Shown: piece after piece, positions 1 to 5,534 of the stretch | Position numbering within the stretch: position 1 is the first letter of the stretch | How the letters are laid out: every line of letters begins with the position of its first letter | DNA from: Spirochaetia bacterium | GTDB taxonomy: Bacteria > Patescibacteriota > Minisyncoccia > UBA6257 > UBA9933 | Assembly: GCA_007279775.1 (NCBI GenBank) | Contig: QYPD01000009.1 | Span: forward strand, 1-13,284 | DNA length: 13,284 bases | Direction of reading: 5' to 3' | Notes under the pieces: model-generated | The model's input: only the letters and a program-made list of their open reading frames with translations | What the model was told of the DNA's origin: nothing | Database searches by the model: none | Program-made: the position numbers and the translations under genes

Positions 1-57
1 AAAAACATTCGTAGCCATTTGTAGATTCGGATAAATTAGTAGATTAGTATTATTATA
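1..57 (+). repeat. Family II intergenic repeat, right half, upstream of rplV
   Basis: The first 49 bases match 4048-4096 with a single substitution. They are built from units of the type ATTCGTAG and TTGTAGATTCGGATA. The full element elsewhere is an imperfect inverted repeat lying between a stop codon and the next start codon. Only its right half is visible here, so the left half and the preceding gene (expected rpsS) lie outside the window. No Shine-Dalgarno sequence precedes the rplV ATG. Confidence 0.8.
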
Positions 58-585
58 ATGAAAACCCAAATTGCAAAACTGAATTATTTGCGCATAGCGC
101 CTCGTAAAACCAGGCTTGTTGCGAGCATGATAAAAGGATTGTCAATAAACGAAGCGGAAGCTCAGTTGTTGATTAATCCAAAAAGGCCCAGTGATGCGGT
201 TTTAAAGTTGCTTCGTTCGGCGGTCGCTAACGCGAAAAATAACCAGAAATTGGATCCCGAAAAGCTTTTTGTGAAAGAAATTAGAGTTGACAACGGGCCG
301 ATGTTGAAAAGATTTATGCCCCGGGCGATGGGACGCGCCAGCGGAATTCAGAAAAAAAGCAGCCATATTATTTTGGTTTTGGGAGAAATGGAAAACGTGA
401 AAGCGCCGAGATTTAAGATAGCCAAAGTTGAAAAAGTTTCAAAGAGAGTTAAGGAAGAAATGGCAAAGAAGAGTAAGAAAGAAAAAGAAGAAAAAGAGCA
501 CGAAAAAACCAAAGGAGCGGAATCGCAAAAGCAGGTTGAAAAACCGGGCTTTACGAAAAAGTTCTTTAGGAGAAAATCCATTTAA
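58..585 (+). CDS. rplV: 50S ribosomal protein L22 with long charged C-terminal tail
   Basis: L22 binds 23S rRNA early in large-subunit assembly and lines the peptide exit tunnel. Residues 1-110 form the recognisable L22 core: an N-terminal RIAPRKTRLVASMIKG segment and the exit-tunnel hairpin ending in MPRAMGRASGIQKKSSHI. The family is usually about 110 residues, but this protein has 175. The extra part after about residue 113 is rich in Lys and Glu (an EEMAKKSKKEKEEKEHEK-type stretch) and ends in a basic KKFFRRKSI. It is probably disordered and may bind rRNA at the subunit surface. The ATG at 58 follows the family II repeat directly. rpsC begins 5 nt after the stop, as expected for the S10 operon. 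Identity is certain; the role of the tail is inferred. Confidence 0.97.
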   Translation: MKTQIAKLNYLRIAPRKTRLVASMIKGLSINEAEAQLLINPKRPSDAVLKLLRSAVANAKNNQKLDPEKLFVKEIRVDNGPMLKRFMPRAMGRASGIQKKSSHIILVLGEMENVKAPRFKIAKVEKVSKRVKEEMAKKSKKEKEEKEHEKTKGAESQKQVEKPGFTKKFFRRKSI

Positions 586-590
586 AAGCC

Positions 591-1259
591 ATGGGAAATA
601 AAATTAGGCCAGATTCATTAAGGACGGGTATTATCAGAGGTTGGTCGGGGAATTGGTTCCCGAAAAGAAATAAATTCGGCGCTTCGCTCGAAGAGGACGT
701 TTTAATTAGAGAAGTAATAAATGAAAAGATAGGCAACGCCGGCATAGATATTATTTTGATAGAAAAAGCCGGAGAAAATTACAGGATAACAATTAAAGCT
801 TCGCGTCCGGGAATAATTATCGGCCGCGGCGGAAAAGGCGTTGAAGATTTAACCAAACTTTTGGAAAGCAAATTGAGGAAAATAAGGAAAGAAAGGAAAT
901 TGGAAGGAGTAATTTATTTGAATTTGAATATAGAAGAGTTGAAAAGGCAGGATGTTTCGGCTAATGTTACCGCTCAAAATATCGCTTGGGATTTGGAAAA
1001 AAGAATTCCTCATCGCCGGACGGTGAAGAAATATTTGGAACAAATAATGCAAAACAGAGACGTTCAAGGCGCGAAGATATTGGTTAAAGGAAGATTAGAT
1101 GGAGCCGAAATTGCCAGAGACCAACATTTGGAGCGCGGCAAGCTTCCGCTTCAGACTTTAAGGGCGAATATTGATTTCGGCACGGCAACCGCTAGGACAA
1201 CTTTCGGAGCCATTGGAATAAAAGTTTGGATATATAAGGGAGATGTGTTTGAAAAATAA
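591..1259 (+). CDS. rpsC: 30S ribosomal protein S3
   Basis: S3 sits in the head of the small subunit at the mRNA entry channel. The N terminus MGNKIRPDSLRTGIIRGW matches the family start. A type II KH domain follows with the GXXG loop as GRGG at about residues 78-81, after KASRPGIIIG. The C-terminal domain carries RRTVKKYLEQ and the GRLDGAEIAR signature near residues 167-176. Length is 222 residues, typical for bacteria. The gene starts 5 nt after rplV and its stop directly abuts a family I structured spacer that separates it from rplP. No Shine-Dalgarno sequence is visible at the usual distance; an AGGAG 18 nt upstream is too far and lies inside rplV. Confidence 0.98.
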   Translation: MGNKIRPDSLRTGIIRGWSGNWFPKRNKFGASLEEDVLIREVINEKIGNAGIDIILIEKAGENYRITIKASRPGIIIGRGGKGVEDLTKLLESKLRKIRKERKLEGVIYLNLNIEELKRQDVSANVTAQNIAWDLEKRIPHRRTVKKYLEQIMQNRDVQGAKILVKGRLDGAEIARDQHLERGKLPLQTLRANIDFGTATARTTFGAIGIKVWIYKGDVFEK

Positions 1260-1414
1260 TTATGCCCAGTAACTCAACTCGATAGGTTTAATCATGATTT
1301 ATCGGTTTTGGTTACTGGGGATATGAAAATAATTAATTAATAAATAAATTAAATTCACTCAATAGTTGTTGATTAAACTAATAAATCACAATCGAGTTGA
1401 GTTCACTGGGTATG
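1260..1414 (+). repeat. Family I structured intergenic element, copy 1 (rpsC-rplP)
   Basis: The element fills the whole spacer from the rpsC stop to the rplP ATG. Left arm L is 1261-1283 and distal right arm D is 1391-1414. They pair over 23 left-arm positions with one bulged base on the right (C1404) and two G-U wobbles, and D includes the start codon at 1412. A proximal arm P (GTTACTGGG, 1311-1319) is perfectly complementary to CCCAGTAAC inside L (1265-1273), with an inner CGATA/TATCG pair at 1280-1284 and 1300-1304. A short M segment (ACTCAA, 1357-1362) can pair with TTGAGT in D (1397-1402). L:P plus M:D therefore competes with L:D. It closely resembles the copy at 3103-3254. Pairing is read by eye, not computed. 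Confidence 0.85.
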
Positions 1415-1828
1415 TTAATGCCAAAAAAAGTAAAACATAGAAAATGGCAGAAGGGGCGCTCAAGGAAGAGAAAGGTTGAAACGCGCGGGACAAAATTGTC
1501 TTACGGTTCTTTCGGGTTGCAATCTTTGGAAAATAGCTGGATTAATTCGCGCCAAATAGAAGCGGCGAGGAAGACCATAAGTAATTTTACCAAAAGAGGC
1601 GGGAAAATTTGGATAAGAATTTTCCCCGACAAGCCGATAACCAAACGGCCGCCGGAAACCACAATGGGCGGGGGAAAAGGAGCGGTTGAGTATTATGTTT
1701 TTCCGGTTAGAGTTGGAAGAATGATTTTTGAGCTCGATGGATTGCCGGAGGCCGAATCAAAACAAGCGCTGAAAAGAGCCGGTTATAAATTGCCGGTGAA
1801 AACGAGAATAATTTCAAAATCACAATGA
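1412..1828 (+). CDS. rplP: 50S ribosomal protein L16
   Basis: L16 contacts 23S rRNA and tRNA near the peptidyl-transferase and A-site region. The start MLMPKKVKHRKWQKGRSR is the normal L16 N terminus, and the conserved PETTMGGGKGAVEYYVFPV block with downstream FELDG is present. From the ATG at 1412 the protein has 138 residues, the usual size. A TTG 15 nt upstream is in frame but lies inside the repeat arm and would add five residues with no family counterpart, so the ATG was chosen. The start codon is the last three bases of the family I element, so it would be paired in the L:D fold. The stop overlaps the rpmC start as ATGA. Confidence 0.97.
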   Translation: MLMPKKVKHRKWQKGRSRKRKVETRGTKLSYGSFGLQSLENSWINSRQIEAARKTISNFTKRGGKIWIRIFPDKPITKRPPETTMGGGKGAVEYYVFPVRVGRMIFELDGLPEAESKQALKRAGYKLPVKTRIISKSQ

Positions 1829-2028
1829 AAGACAAAGAATTTCAACAAGTAAAAATAAAGCCGATAGAAGCCCTTAATAAGGAGTTGGTTGATTACCGCG
1901 AAAAATTGAGAAAATTTAAATTTGATTTAAGCCAGGGGAAAGTGAAAGACATTAAAGAAATCAAAAAAACGAAAAAGGCGGTTGCCAGAATATTAACGGT
2001 AATAAGCCAAAATAATTTAAATAAATAA
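1825..2028 (+). CDS. rpmC: 50S ribosomal protein L29
   Basis: L29 is a small two-helix protein on the solvent side of the large subunit near the tunnel exit, where it contributes to the docking region for exit-site factors. At 67 residues it is family-sized. The LVDYREKLRKFKFDLSQGK segment corresponds to the conserved L29 motif around LR-L+FQ-A-GQL, and the C-terminal KKTKKAVARILTVI matches the family's I+-ARI-T pattern. The ATG overlaps the rplP stop (ATGA), so the two are probably translationally coupled. A family I-type element follows four bases after the stop. Confidence 0.95.
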   Translation: MKDKEFQQVKIKPIEALNKELVDYREKLRKFKFDLSQGKVKDIKEIKKTKKAVARILTVISQNNLNK

Positions 2029-2031
2029 AAA

Positions 2032-2186
2032 CATGCCCAGTAGTGAAAACTCGACATTAGCTCGCCTCGCAAAATAAATTTTCCGATAAATTATAAGGTC
2101 GTTATTATGATAAAAACATATTAAAATAAACAAAGATTCTTCGGCTCGCTCTATTTTGCGCAGTCGAGTTTCTACTACTGGGTATG
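2032..2186 (+). repeat. Family I structured intergenic element, copy 2 (rpmC-rpsQ)
   Basis: Left arm 2032-2055 pairs with right arm 2163-2186 over 24 positions: 21 Watson-Crick pairs, two G-U wobbles and one A-C mismatch. The last three bases of the right arm are the rpsQ ATG, and CAT at 2032-2034 is its exact complement. Inside, CGCAAAATA (2068-2076) is perfectly complementary to TATTTTGCG (2152-2160), extending the stem past an asymmetric loop. The outer CCCAGTA/TACTGGG is shared with copies 1 and 3. The middle of the arm differs on both sides in a compensating way (GAAAACTCGAC against GTCGAGTTTC). The proximal competing arm of copies 1 and 3 is not seen here. Confidence 0.82.
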
Positions 2187-2414
2187 AAAAGAACTTTACA
2201 AGGAATTGTAGTTTCCGACAAAATGGAAAAAACAAGAGTAATAGCCATTACGCGTTTGAAAAAACATCCACGCTACCTTAAGTACTATAAAGTAACCAAG
2301 AATTTTAAAGCCCATGACGAGAAAAACAAATATAAAACGGGCGATAAAGTCGTGATTGAAGAAACAAAACCGATGTCGAAAGATAAAAAATGGGTAATTA
2401 TCGAAAAAATATAA
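2184..2414 (+). CDS. rpsQ: 30S ribosomal protein S17
   Basis: S17 is a primary 16S rRNA binder with an OB fold and helps nucleate the 5' domain of the small subunit. Evidence is the start [20 protein letters not shown] and the central [20 protein letters not shown], matching the conserved HP-Y-K---+-+-+-AHDE pattern. Then comes [20 protein letters not shown], the family's GD-V-I-E-RP-SK-K-W block. At 76 residues it is slightly short but complete. The start ATG is the end of the family I element. rplN begins 1 nt after its stop. Confidence 0.97.
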   Translation: MKRTLQGIVVSDKMEKTRVIAITRLKKHPRYLKYYKVTKNFKAHDEKNKYKTGDKVVIEETKPMSKDKKWVIIEKI

Positions 2415-2415
2415 C

Positions 2416-2781
2416 ATGATTCAAGAACGTTCAATTTTAAAAGTCGCGGATAATAGCGGAGCGAAAATAGTCCGTTGTTTTAGGGTGCTTGGCGGAACCA
2501 GGCGACGTTACGCCTCAATAGGCGATATTATTGTCGCTTCCGTTCGGAAATCCGAACCCCGGAAAGCTTTGAAGAAAAAAGACATTGTCAGGGCGGTGAT
2601 AGTCAGGCAGAAAAATCCGTTAAGGAGAAAGGACGGTTCATATGTCCGTTTTGACGAAAACGCGGTTGTTATTGTTGATAAGAAAGAGCCGAAGGCAACT
2701 CGTATTTTTGGGCCTATTCCGCGTGAAATAAAAGAAATGGGTTATGAAAAAATAGCTACAATGGCCGAGGAAATAGTGTAA
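2416..2781 (+). CDS. rplN: 50S ribosomal protein L14
   Basis: L14 lies at the intersubunit face and contributes to bridges with 16S rRNA; it is also the binding site of silencing factor RsfS where that factor exists. The 121-residue protein starts [17 protein letters not shown] and carries the conserved [15 protein letters not shown] and AVIVRQK segments. It ends with the GPIPREIKE...[10 protein letters not shown] tail, corresponding to the family's GPV-RELR---F-KI-SLAPEV. Length and ends are typical. It sits 1 nt after rpsQ and 12 nt before rplX, so rpsQ-rplN-rplX forms a tight translational unit between two family I elements. Confidence 0.98.
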   Translation: MIQERSILKVADNSGAKIVRCFRVLGGTRRRYASIGDIIVASVRKSEPRKALKKKDIVRAVIVRQKNPLRRKDGSYVRFDENAVVIVDKKEPKATRIFGPIPREIKEMGYEKIATMAEEIV

Positions 2782-2793
2782 ATATATACAAAT

Positions 2794-3099
2794 ATGAAAT
2801 TAAAGAAAGATGATAATATAAAAATAATCGCCGGCAAGGATAAAAACAAAACCGGAAAGATTTTGAAAGTTCTTGTAAAAAAGGACAGAGTTTTAATAGA
2901 CGGCTTAAATCTTTACAAAAAGCACGTTCGTCCCAAGAAACAAGGAGAAAAAGGGGAGACAGTTTTGGTTCCGAGGCCGATCAATGTTTCAAACGTAATG
3001 TTGGTTTGTTCGGCTTGTGGAAGGGCGGTAAGGACAAGTTATGTTTTAAATAAAGGAAAGAAAACGCGAACTTGCAAAAAATGCGGAGCGTCTATATAA
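2794..3099 (+). CDS. rplX: 50S ribosomal protein L24 with zinc-ribbon-like C terminus
   Basis: L24 initiates assembly of the large subunit by binding domain I of 23S rRNA. Residues 1-35 form the KOW motif (KKDDNIKIIAGKDKNKTGKI). The middle has the HVRPKKQGEKG segment of bacterial L24. Near the C terminus two Cys pairs, C72-x-x-C75 and C94-x-x-C97, follow PINVSNVMLV and would hold one zinc ion, as in many zinc-bearing L24 proteins. Length is 101 residues, normal. The stop is 3 nt before the family I element that precedes rplE. In Escherichia coli the rplX-rplE junction is the S8 repressor target. Confidence 0.97.
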   Translation: MKLKKDDNIKIIAGKDKNKTGKILKVLVKKDRVLIDGLNLYKKHVRPKKQGEKGETVLVPRPINVSNVMLVCSACGRAVRTSYVLNKGKKTRTCKKCGASI

Positions 3100-3102
3100 A
3101 AG

Positions 3103-3254
3103 TATGCCCAGTAACTCAACTCGATAGAGTTTAATCATGATTTATCGGATTAAGTTACTGGGGATAATAAAATAATTAATAAATAAATTAAAATTTACTC
3201 AATAGTTGCTGATTAAACTAATAAATCGCAATCGAGTTGAGTTAACTGGGTATG
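3103..3254 (+). repeat. Family I structured intergenic element, copy 3 (rplX-rplE)
   Basis: This is a close relative of copy 1. Left arm L is 3103-3125 and distal arm D is 3231-3254. They pair over 23 left-arm positions with one bulged base on the right (an A where copy 1 has C) and two G-U wobbles, and D ends on the rplE ATG at 3252. Proximal arm P (3154-3162, GTTACTGGG) is perfectly complementary to L's CCCAGTAAC, and M (3197-3202, ACTCAA) to TTGAGT in D. AGTTTAATC just inside L can extend the long stem with GATTAAACT near 3211-3219. The single-stranded middle is AT-rich and differs from copy 1 by small indels, while all four arms are kept. Confidence 0.85.
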
Positions 3255-3758
3255 GAAAAGAAAATAAAGAAAAACGATTTAAAAAATCCAAAAATAGAGA
3301 AAGTTGTCATCAACGTCGGCGTCGGGAAAATTTCCCAACAGCAGGAATTTGAAAACAAAATTTTGCCGGAAATAATAAACGGCTTATCTTTGATAACCGG
3401 GCAAAAGCCTGTTATTTGTAAATCAAACAAATCAATCGCCGGATTTAAATTGAGGGCTGGCCAGACAGTGGGTTTAAAAATCACTTTAAGGCGCCAAAAA
3501 ATGCGTGATTTTGTCGCAAAATTGGTAAATATAGCTTTGCCGCGCGTCCGAGATTTTCAGGGAATCAGTTTGAAAAATATCGATAAAAATGGCGGTTTGA
3601 CGATAGGGATGAAAGAGCACATTGTTTTTCCGGAAATAGATTCCGATATTTCAAAGTTTGACTTCGGTTTGGAAATCAGTATTGTAAGTAGTGCGAAAAA
3701 CAGGGAAGAAGCTATAAATTTATACAAGTCGATTGGAATACCGTTTAAAAAATCTTAA
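3252..3758 (+). CDS. rplE: 50S ribosomal protein L5
   Basis: L5 binds 5S rRNA in the central protuberance and contacts P-site tRNA. Recognisable blocks are [51 protein letters not shown], and the C-terminal EHIVFPEID...[16 protein letters not shown]. At 168 residues it is slightly shorter than the usual ~180 because the N-terminal helix before the first strand is reduced, and it opens with a very lysine-rich [14 protein letters not shown]. The ATG at 3252 ends the family I element. rpsN follows 5 nt after the stop. An upstream extension is excluded by stops in the spacer. Confidence 0.97.
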   Translation: MEKKIKKNDLKNPKIEKVVINVGVGKISQQQEFENKILPEIINGLSLITGQKPVICKSNKSIAGFKLRAGQTVGLKITLRRQKMRDFVAKLVNIALPRVRDFQGISLKNIDKNGGLTIGMKEHIVFPEIDSDISKFDFGLEISIVSSAKNREEAINLYKSIGIPFKKS

Positions 3759-3763
3759 TCAAC

Positions 3764-3949
3764 ATGGCAAAAGAATCAGTAATCGCAAGATCGAAAAAAA
3801 AACCGAAATATTCCACGCGCATCGTCAGGCGTTGTTTTAAATGCGGCCGCAAAAGGGGATATTTGAGGGATTTTGAATTATGCAGAATTTGTTTCAGGGA
3901 ATTGGCTTCTCGCGGGGAAATACCCGGAATAACAAAATCGTCATGGTGA
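3764..3949 (+). CDS. rpsN: 30S ribosomal protein S14, zinc-binding type Z
   Basis: S14 is assembled late into the head of the small subunit. The 61-residue length and the two pairs C24-x-x-C27 and C40-x-x-C43 identify the short zinc-binding form (type Z) rather than the ~100-residue zinc-free form. The C-terminal [16 protein letters not shown] matches the conserved R--A--G-IPG--K-SW ending. It starts 5 nt after rplE. The 156-nt spacer that follows holds a GC-rich hairpin and a family II repeat before rpsH. An overlapping frame at 3880-4071 is a shadow of this gene. Confidence 0.97.
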   Translation: MAKESVIARSKKKPKYSTRIVRRCFKCGRKRGYLRDFELCRICFRELASRGEIPGITKSSW

Positions 3950-4105
3950 AAGAGCAACCCGAAACTACCCGCCTCGACTCGCCGTCAAGGCGAGGCGGGC
4001 GAATTCATCCGAATGCCCCGAATGAATCCGAATATAACAATATAATTAAAAACATTCGTAGCCATTTGTAGATTCGGATAAATTTGTAGATTGGGATCGG
4101 TTTAT
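3950..4105 (+). repeat. Composite spacer rpsN-rpsH: GC hairpin plus family II repeat
   Basis: The first part has a GC-rich hairpin unlike its AT-rich surroundings. CCCGCCTCG (3968-3976) is perfectly complementary to CGAGGCGGG (3991-3999), while CTCGCC (3978-3983) alternatively pairs with GGCGAG (3989-3994). The second part has two ATCCGAAT units (about 4007-4032), then the family II right half at 4048-4096, almost identical to 1-49. ATTCATCCGAAT-type and ATTCGGATAAAT-type units are mutually complementary, so the region can fold back on itself, though less regularly than the rplR-rpsE copy. The last 20-odd bases before the start match those before rpsE. No T-run follows the GC hairpin, so it is not an obvious terminator. 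Confidence 0.75.
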
Positions 4106-4489
4106 ATGTATATAGATTTATTGACAAAAATTAAAAATGCCCAGGCCGTCAAAAAAGAAACCGCCAAATCGGCATATTCAAAAATGGACGAGCGGATTTT
4201 GGAAATTCTTTTGTCAAAAGGGTATATTTCGGGTTTTGAAAAAAAAGGCAAGGGCGCCAAGCGCGTTTTTGATATCCAGCTGAAATATGAAAAAAATAAT
4301 GACGGGGCTATCACCGGAATCAAATTTGTCAGTAAGCCTTCACGTAAGATATATATCGGCTATAAAGACATAAGGCCGATAAAATCGGGTTACGGATTTA
4401 TGGTTATTTCTACGCCCGACGGCGTATTACCCGGCGGAGAAGCGCGAAGGAAAAAAGTTGGAGGAGAATTATTATTTGAAATTTGGTAA
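4106..4489 (+). CDS. rpsH: 30S ribosomal protein S8
   Basis: S8 is a primary 16S rRNA binder of the central domain, and in E. coli it also represses the spc operon. From the ATG at 4106 it has 127 residues. The N terminus MYIDLLTKIKNAQAVKKE matches the family's D-LTRIRNA opening. The C-terminal GYGFMVISTPDGVLP and GGEARRKKVGGELLFEIW correspond to the G-G--I-STS-G------A----GGE-L--+W ending. A TTG 15 nt upstream (4091) is in frame but belongs to the repeat shared with rpsE and would add residues without family support, so ATG was preferred. rplF starts 9 nt after the stop. Confidence 0.96.
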   Translation: MYIDLLTKIKNAQAVKKETAKSAYSKMDERILEILLSKGYISGFEKKGKGAKRVFDIQLKYEKNNDGAITGIKFVSKPSRKIYIGYKDIRPIKSGYGFMVISTPDGVLPGGEARRKKVGGELLFEIW

Positions 4490-4498
4490 TTTAAGATT

Positions 4499-5044
4499 AT
4501 GTCAAAAATAGGAAAAAAACCGATAGTTGTTCCGGGAAGCGTCGAAGTTAAAATAGACGACGGTTTTTTATCTTTTAAAAGCCAGAGCGGAAATTTGAAA
4601 TTGGAAATGCCTCGCGACATAAAAGTTGAATTAAAAGAAGGAGAGTTGATATTTTCTCCGAAAAATAATTTAAGATTAACTCGGGCGCTTTGGGGAACAA
4701 CCAGAGCCTTGGCAAATAACGCCGTAAACGGGTTGTCTTCGGGATTTGAAAAAAGCTTAAGATTGGAAGGAGTCGGTTACAAGGCGAATATGGAAGGAGA
4801 AACTTTGGTTTTGAATTTGGGATTGTCTCATCCGGTTAAATTCGTTTCTCCGCAGGGGGTGAAAATTTCCGTTGATAAAAACGTAATTAAAATTACGGGT
4901 TACGACAGAGCGGTCGTGGGCCAGTCGGCGGCGAAAATAAGGGCTTTCAAAAAGCCGGAACCGTACAAAGGCAAGGGAATTAGATATACCGATGAAATAG
5001 TTCGCAGAAAAGCCGGCAAAAAAGTCGCCGGAACGACAAAATAA
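4499..5044 (+). CDS. rplF: 50S ribosomal protein L6
   Basis: L6 sits near the factor-binding site of the large subunit. It is built of two similar domains. The start MSKIGKKPIVVPGSVEVKI is canonical. The domain junction carries GFEKSLRLEGVGYKANMEG. The C-terminal signature at about residues 153-175, with KPEPYKGKGIRY followed by EIVRRKAGK, matches the L6 hallmark (PEPYKGKGI+Y--E-+R+K-GK). Length is 181 residues, typical. The stop lies 17 nt before rplR; that gap contains GAGAG about 10 nt upstream of the rplR start, the closest thing to a Shine-Dalgarno sequence in this operon. Confidence 0.98.
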   Translation: MSKIGKKPIVVPGSVEVKIDDGFLSFKSQSGNLKLEMPRDIKVELKEGELIFSPKNNLRLTRALWGTTRALANNAVNGLSSGFEKSLRLEGVGYKANMEGETLVLNLGLSHPVKFVSPQGVKISVDKNVIKITGYDRAVVGQSAAKIRAFKKPEPYKGKGIRYTDEIVRRKAGKKVAGTTK

Positions 5045-5061
5045 TATAGAGAGTTTAAAGT

Positions 5062-5421
5062 ATGAAAAAAAGAAAGGTTTTAAATCAAATAAAGGAAAGG
5101 AGAAAAAAAAGGACAAGGGCAAGATTGTCCGGTTCTTTGGAGCGCCCCCGTTTTTCGGTTTTTAGGAGCAACAGTTATACTTATGTTCAAATAATAGACG
5201 ATGAAAACGGAAAAACCTTGGCAAGCGCCTCAACTATGGAGTTAAAAAAACAGACAAAAGCGGTTGGAAAAGAATTGGCGGAAAAGCTCGGGGAGCTTAT
5301 TGCCAAGAAAGCCGTTGAAAAAGGTATTAAGAAAGTCGTTTTCGACAGGGGAAGCTATAATTATCACGGTCGGGTTCAAGCTGTTGCCGAAGCTGCCAGA
5401 AAAGGCGGATTGGAATTCTAA
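5062..5421 (+). CDS. rplR: 50S ribosomal protein L18
   Basis: L18 binds 5S rRNA and helps dock it to the central protuberance together with L5. The 119-residue protein has a basic N terminus ([14 protein letters not shown]), then [20 protein letters not shown], the conserved RP-L-V-RS---I-AQ-ID block. It ends [29 protein letters not shown], the family's V-FDRGG--YHGRV-A-A-AARE-GL-F. The ATG at 5062 gives the normal family length. A long family II hairpin separates its stop from rpsE. Confidence 0.97.
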   Translation: MKKRKVLNQIKERRKKRTRARLSGSLERPRFSVFRSNSYTYVQIIDDENGKTLASASTMELKKQTKAVGKELAEKLGELIAKKAVEKGIKKVVFDRGSYNYHGRVQAVAEAARKGGLEF

Positions 5422-5534
5422 CGCGATCCGAAACTACGAATGCATCCGAATCTACAAATAAATCCGAATAACTATAAAAAATATTTGTAGCCATTCGAAG
5501 ATTCGTATCAATTTGTAGATTGGGATCGATTTAT
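5422..5534 (+). repeat. Family II intergenic inverted repeat (rplR-rpsE)
   Basis: This is the most regular family II copy. The 36-nt left arm at 5424-5459 and the 36-nt right arm at 5493-5528 align without gaps, with 28 complementary positions and one further G-U pair. The arms are built from ATCCGAA, CTACGAAT and CTACAAAT units on the left and their complements on the right. The loop is AT-rich. The right arm ends six bases before the rpsE ATG. The spacer runs from the rplR stop to the rpsE start, as in the family I elements, but the sequence is unrelated to family I. Confidence 0.82.

Noticed and set aside
1397..1411. TTG start adding MSSLG to L16
   Set aside because: It lies in the right arm of the repeat and adds residues absent from the family; the ATG at 1412 matches the L16 N terminus.
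1260..1414. Programmed ribosome bypassing (hop from rpsC stop to rplP start)
   Set aside because: The flanking genes are separate, normally sized proteins, so fusion is not expected; the hairpin more simply suggests coupling or start control.
2017..2235. Antisense open frame across rpmC-rpsQ
   Set aside because: It is a by-product of the AT-rich inverted repeat; no domain, no start signal, and its protein is composition-biased.
3968..3999. GC hairpin as a terminator after rpsN
   Set aside because: No T-run follows and the ribosomal operon continues; partial attenuation cannot be excluded but is not shown.
3880..4071. Overlapping plus-strand frame starting within rpsN
   Set aside because: Out of frame with S14 and reads through GC hairpin and repeat; no recognisable domain.
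4091..4105. TTG starts adding MGSVY to S8 and MGSIY to S5 (5520)
   Set aside because: Both come from the same repeat sequence, not from conserved protein; the ATGs at 4106 and 5535 fit the families.
4021..4105. CRISPR-like array from repeated ATCCGAA units
   Set aside because: Units are short, degenerate and inverted relative to each other with no constant-length spacers, and no cas genes are present.
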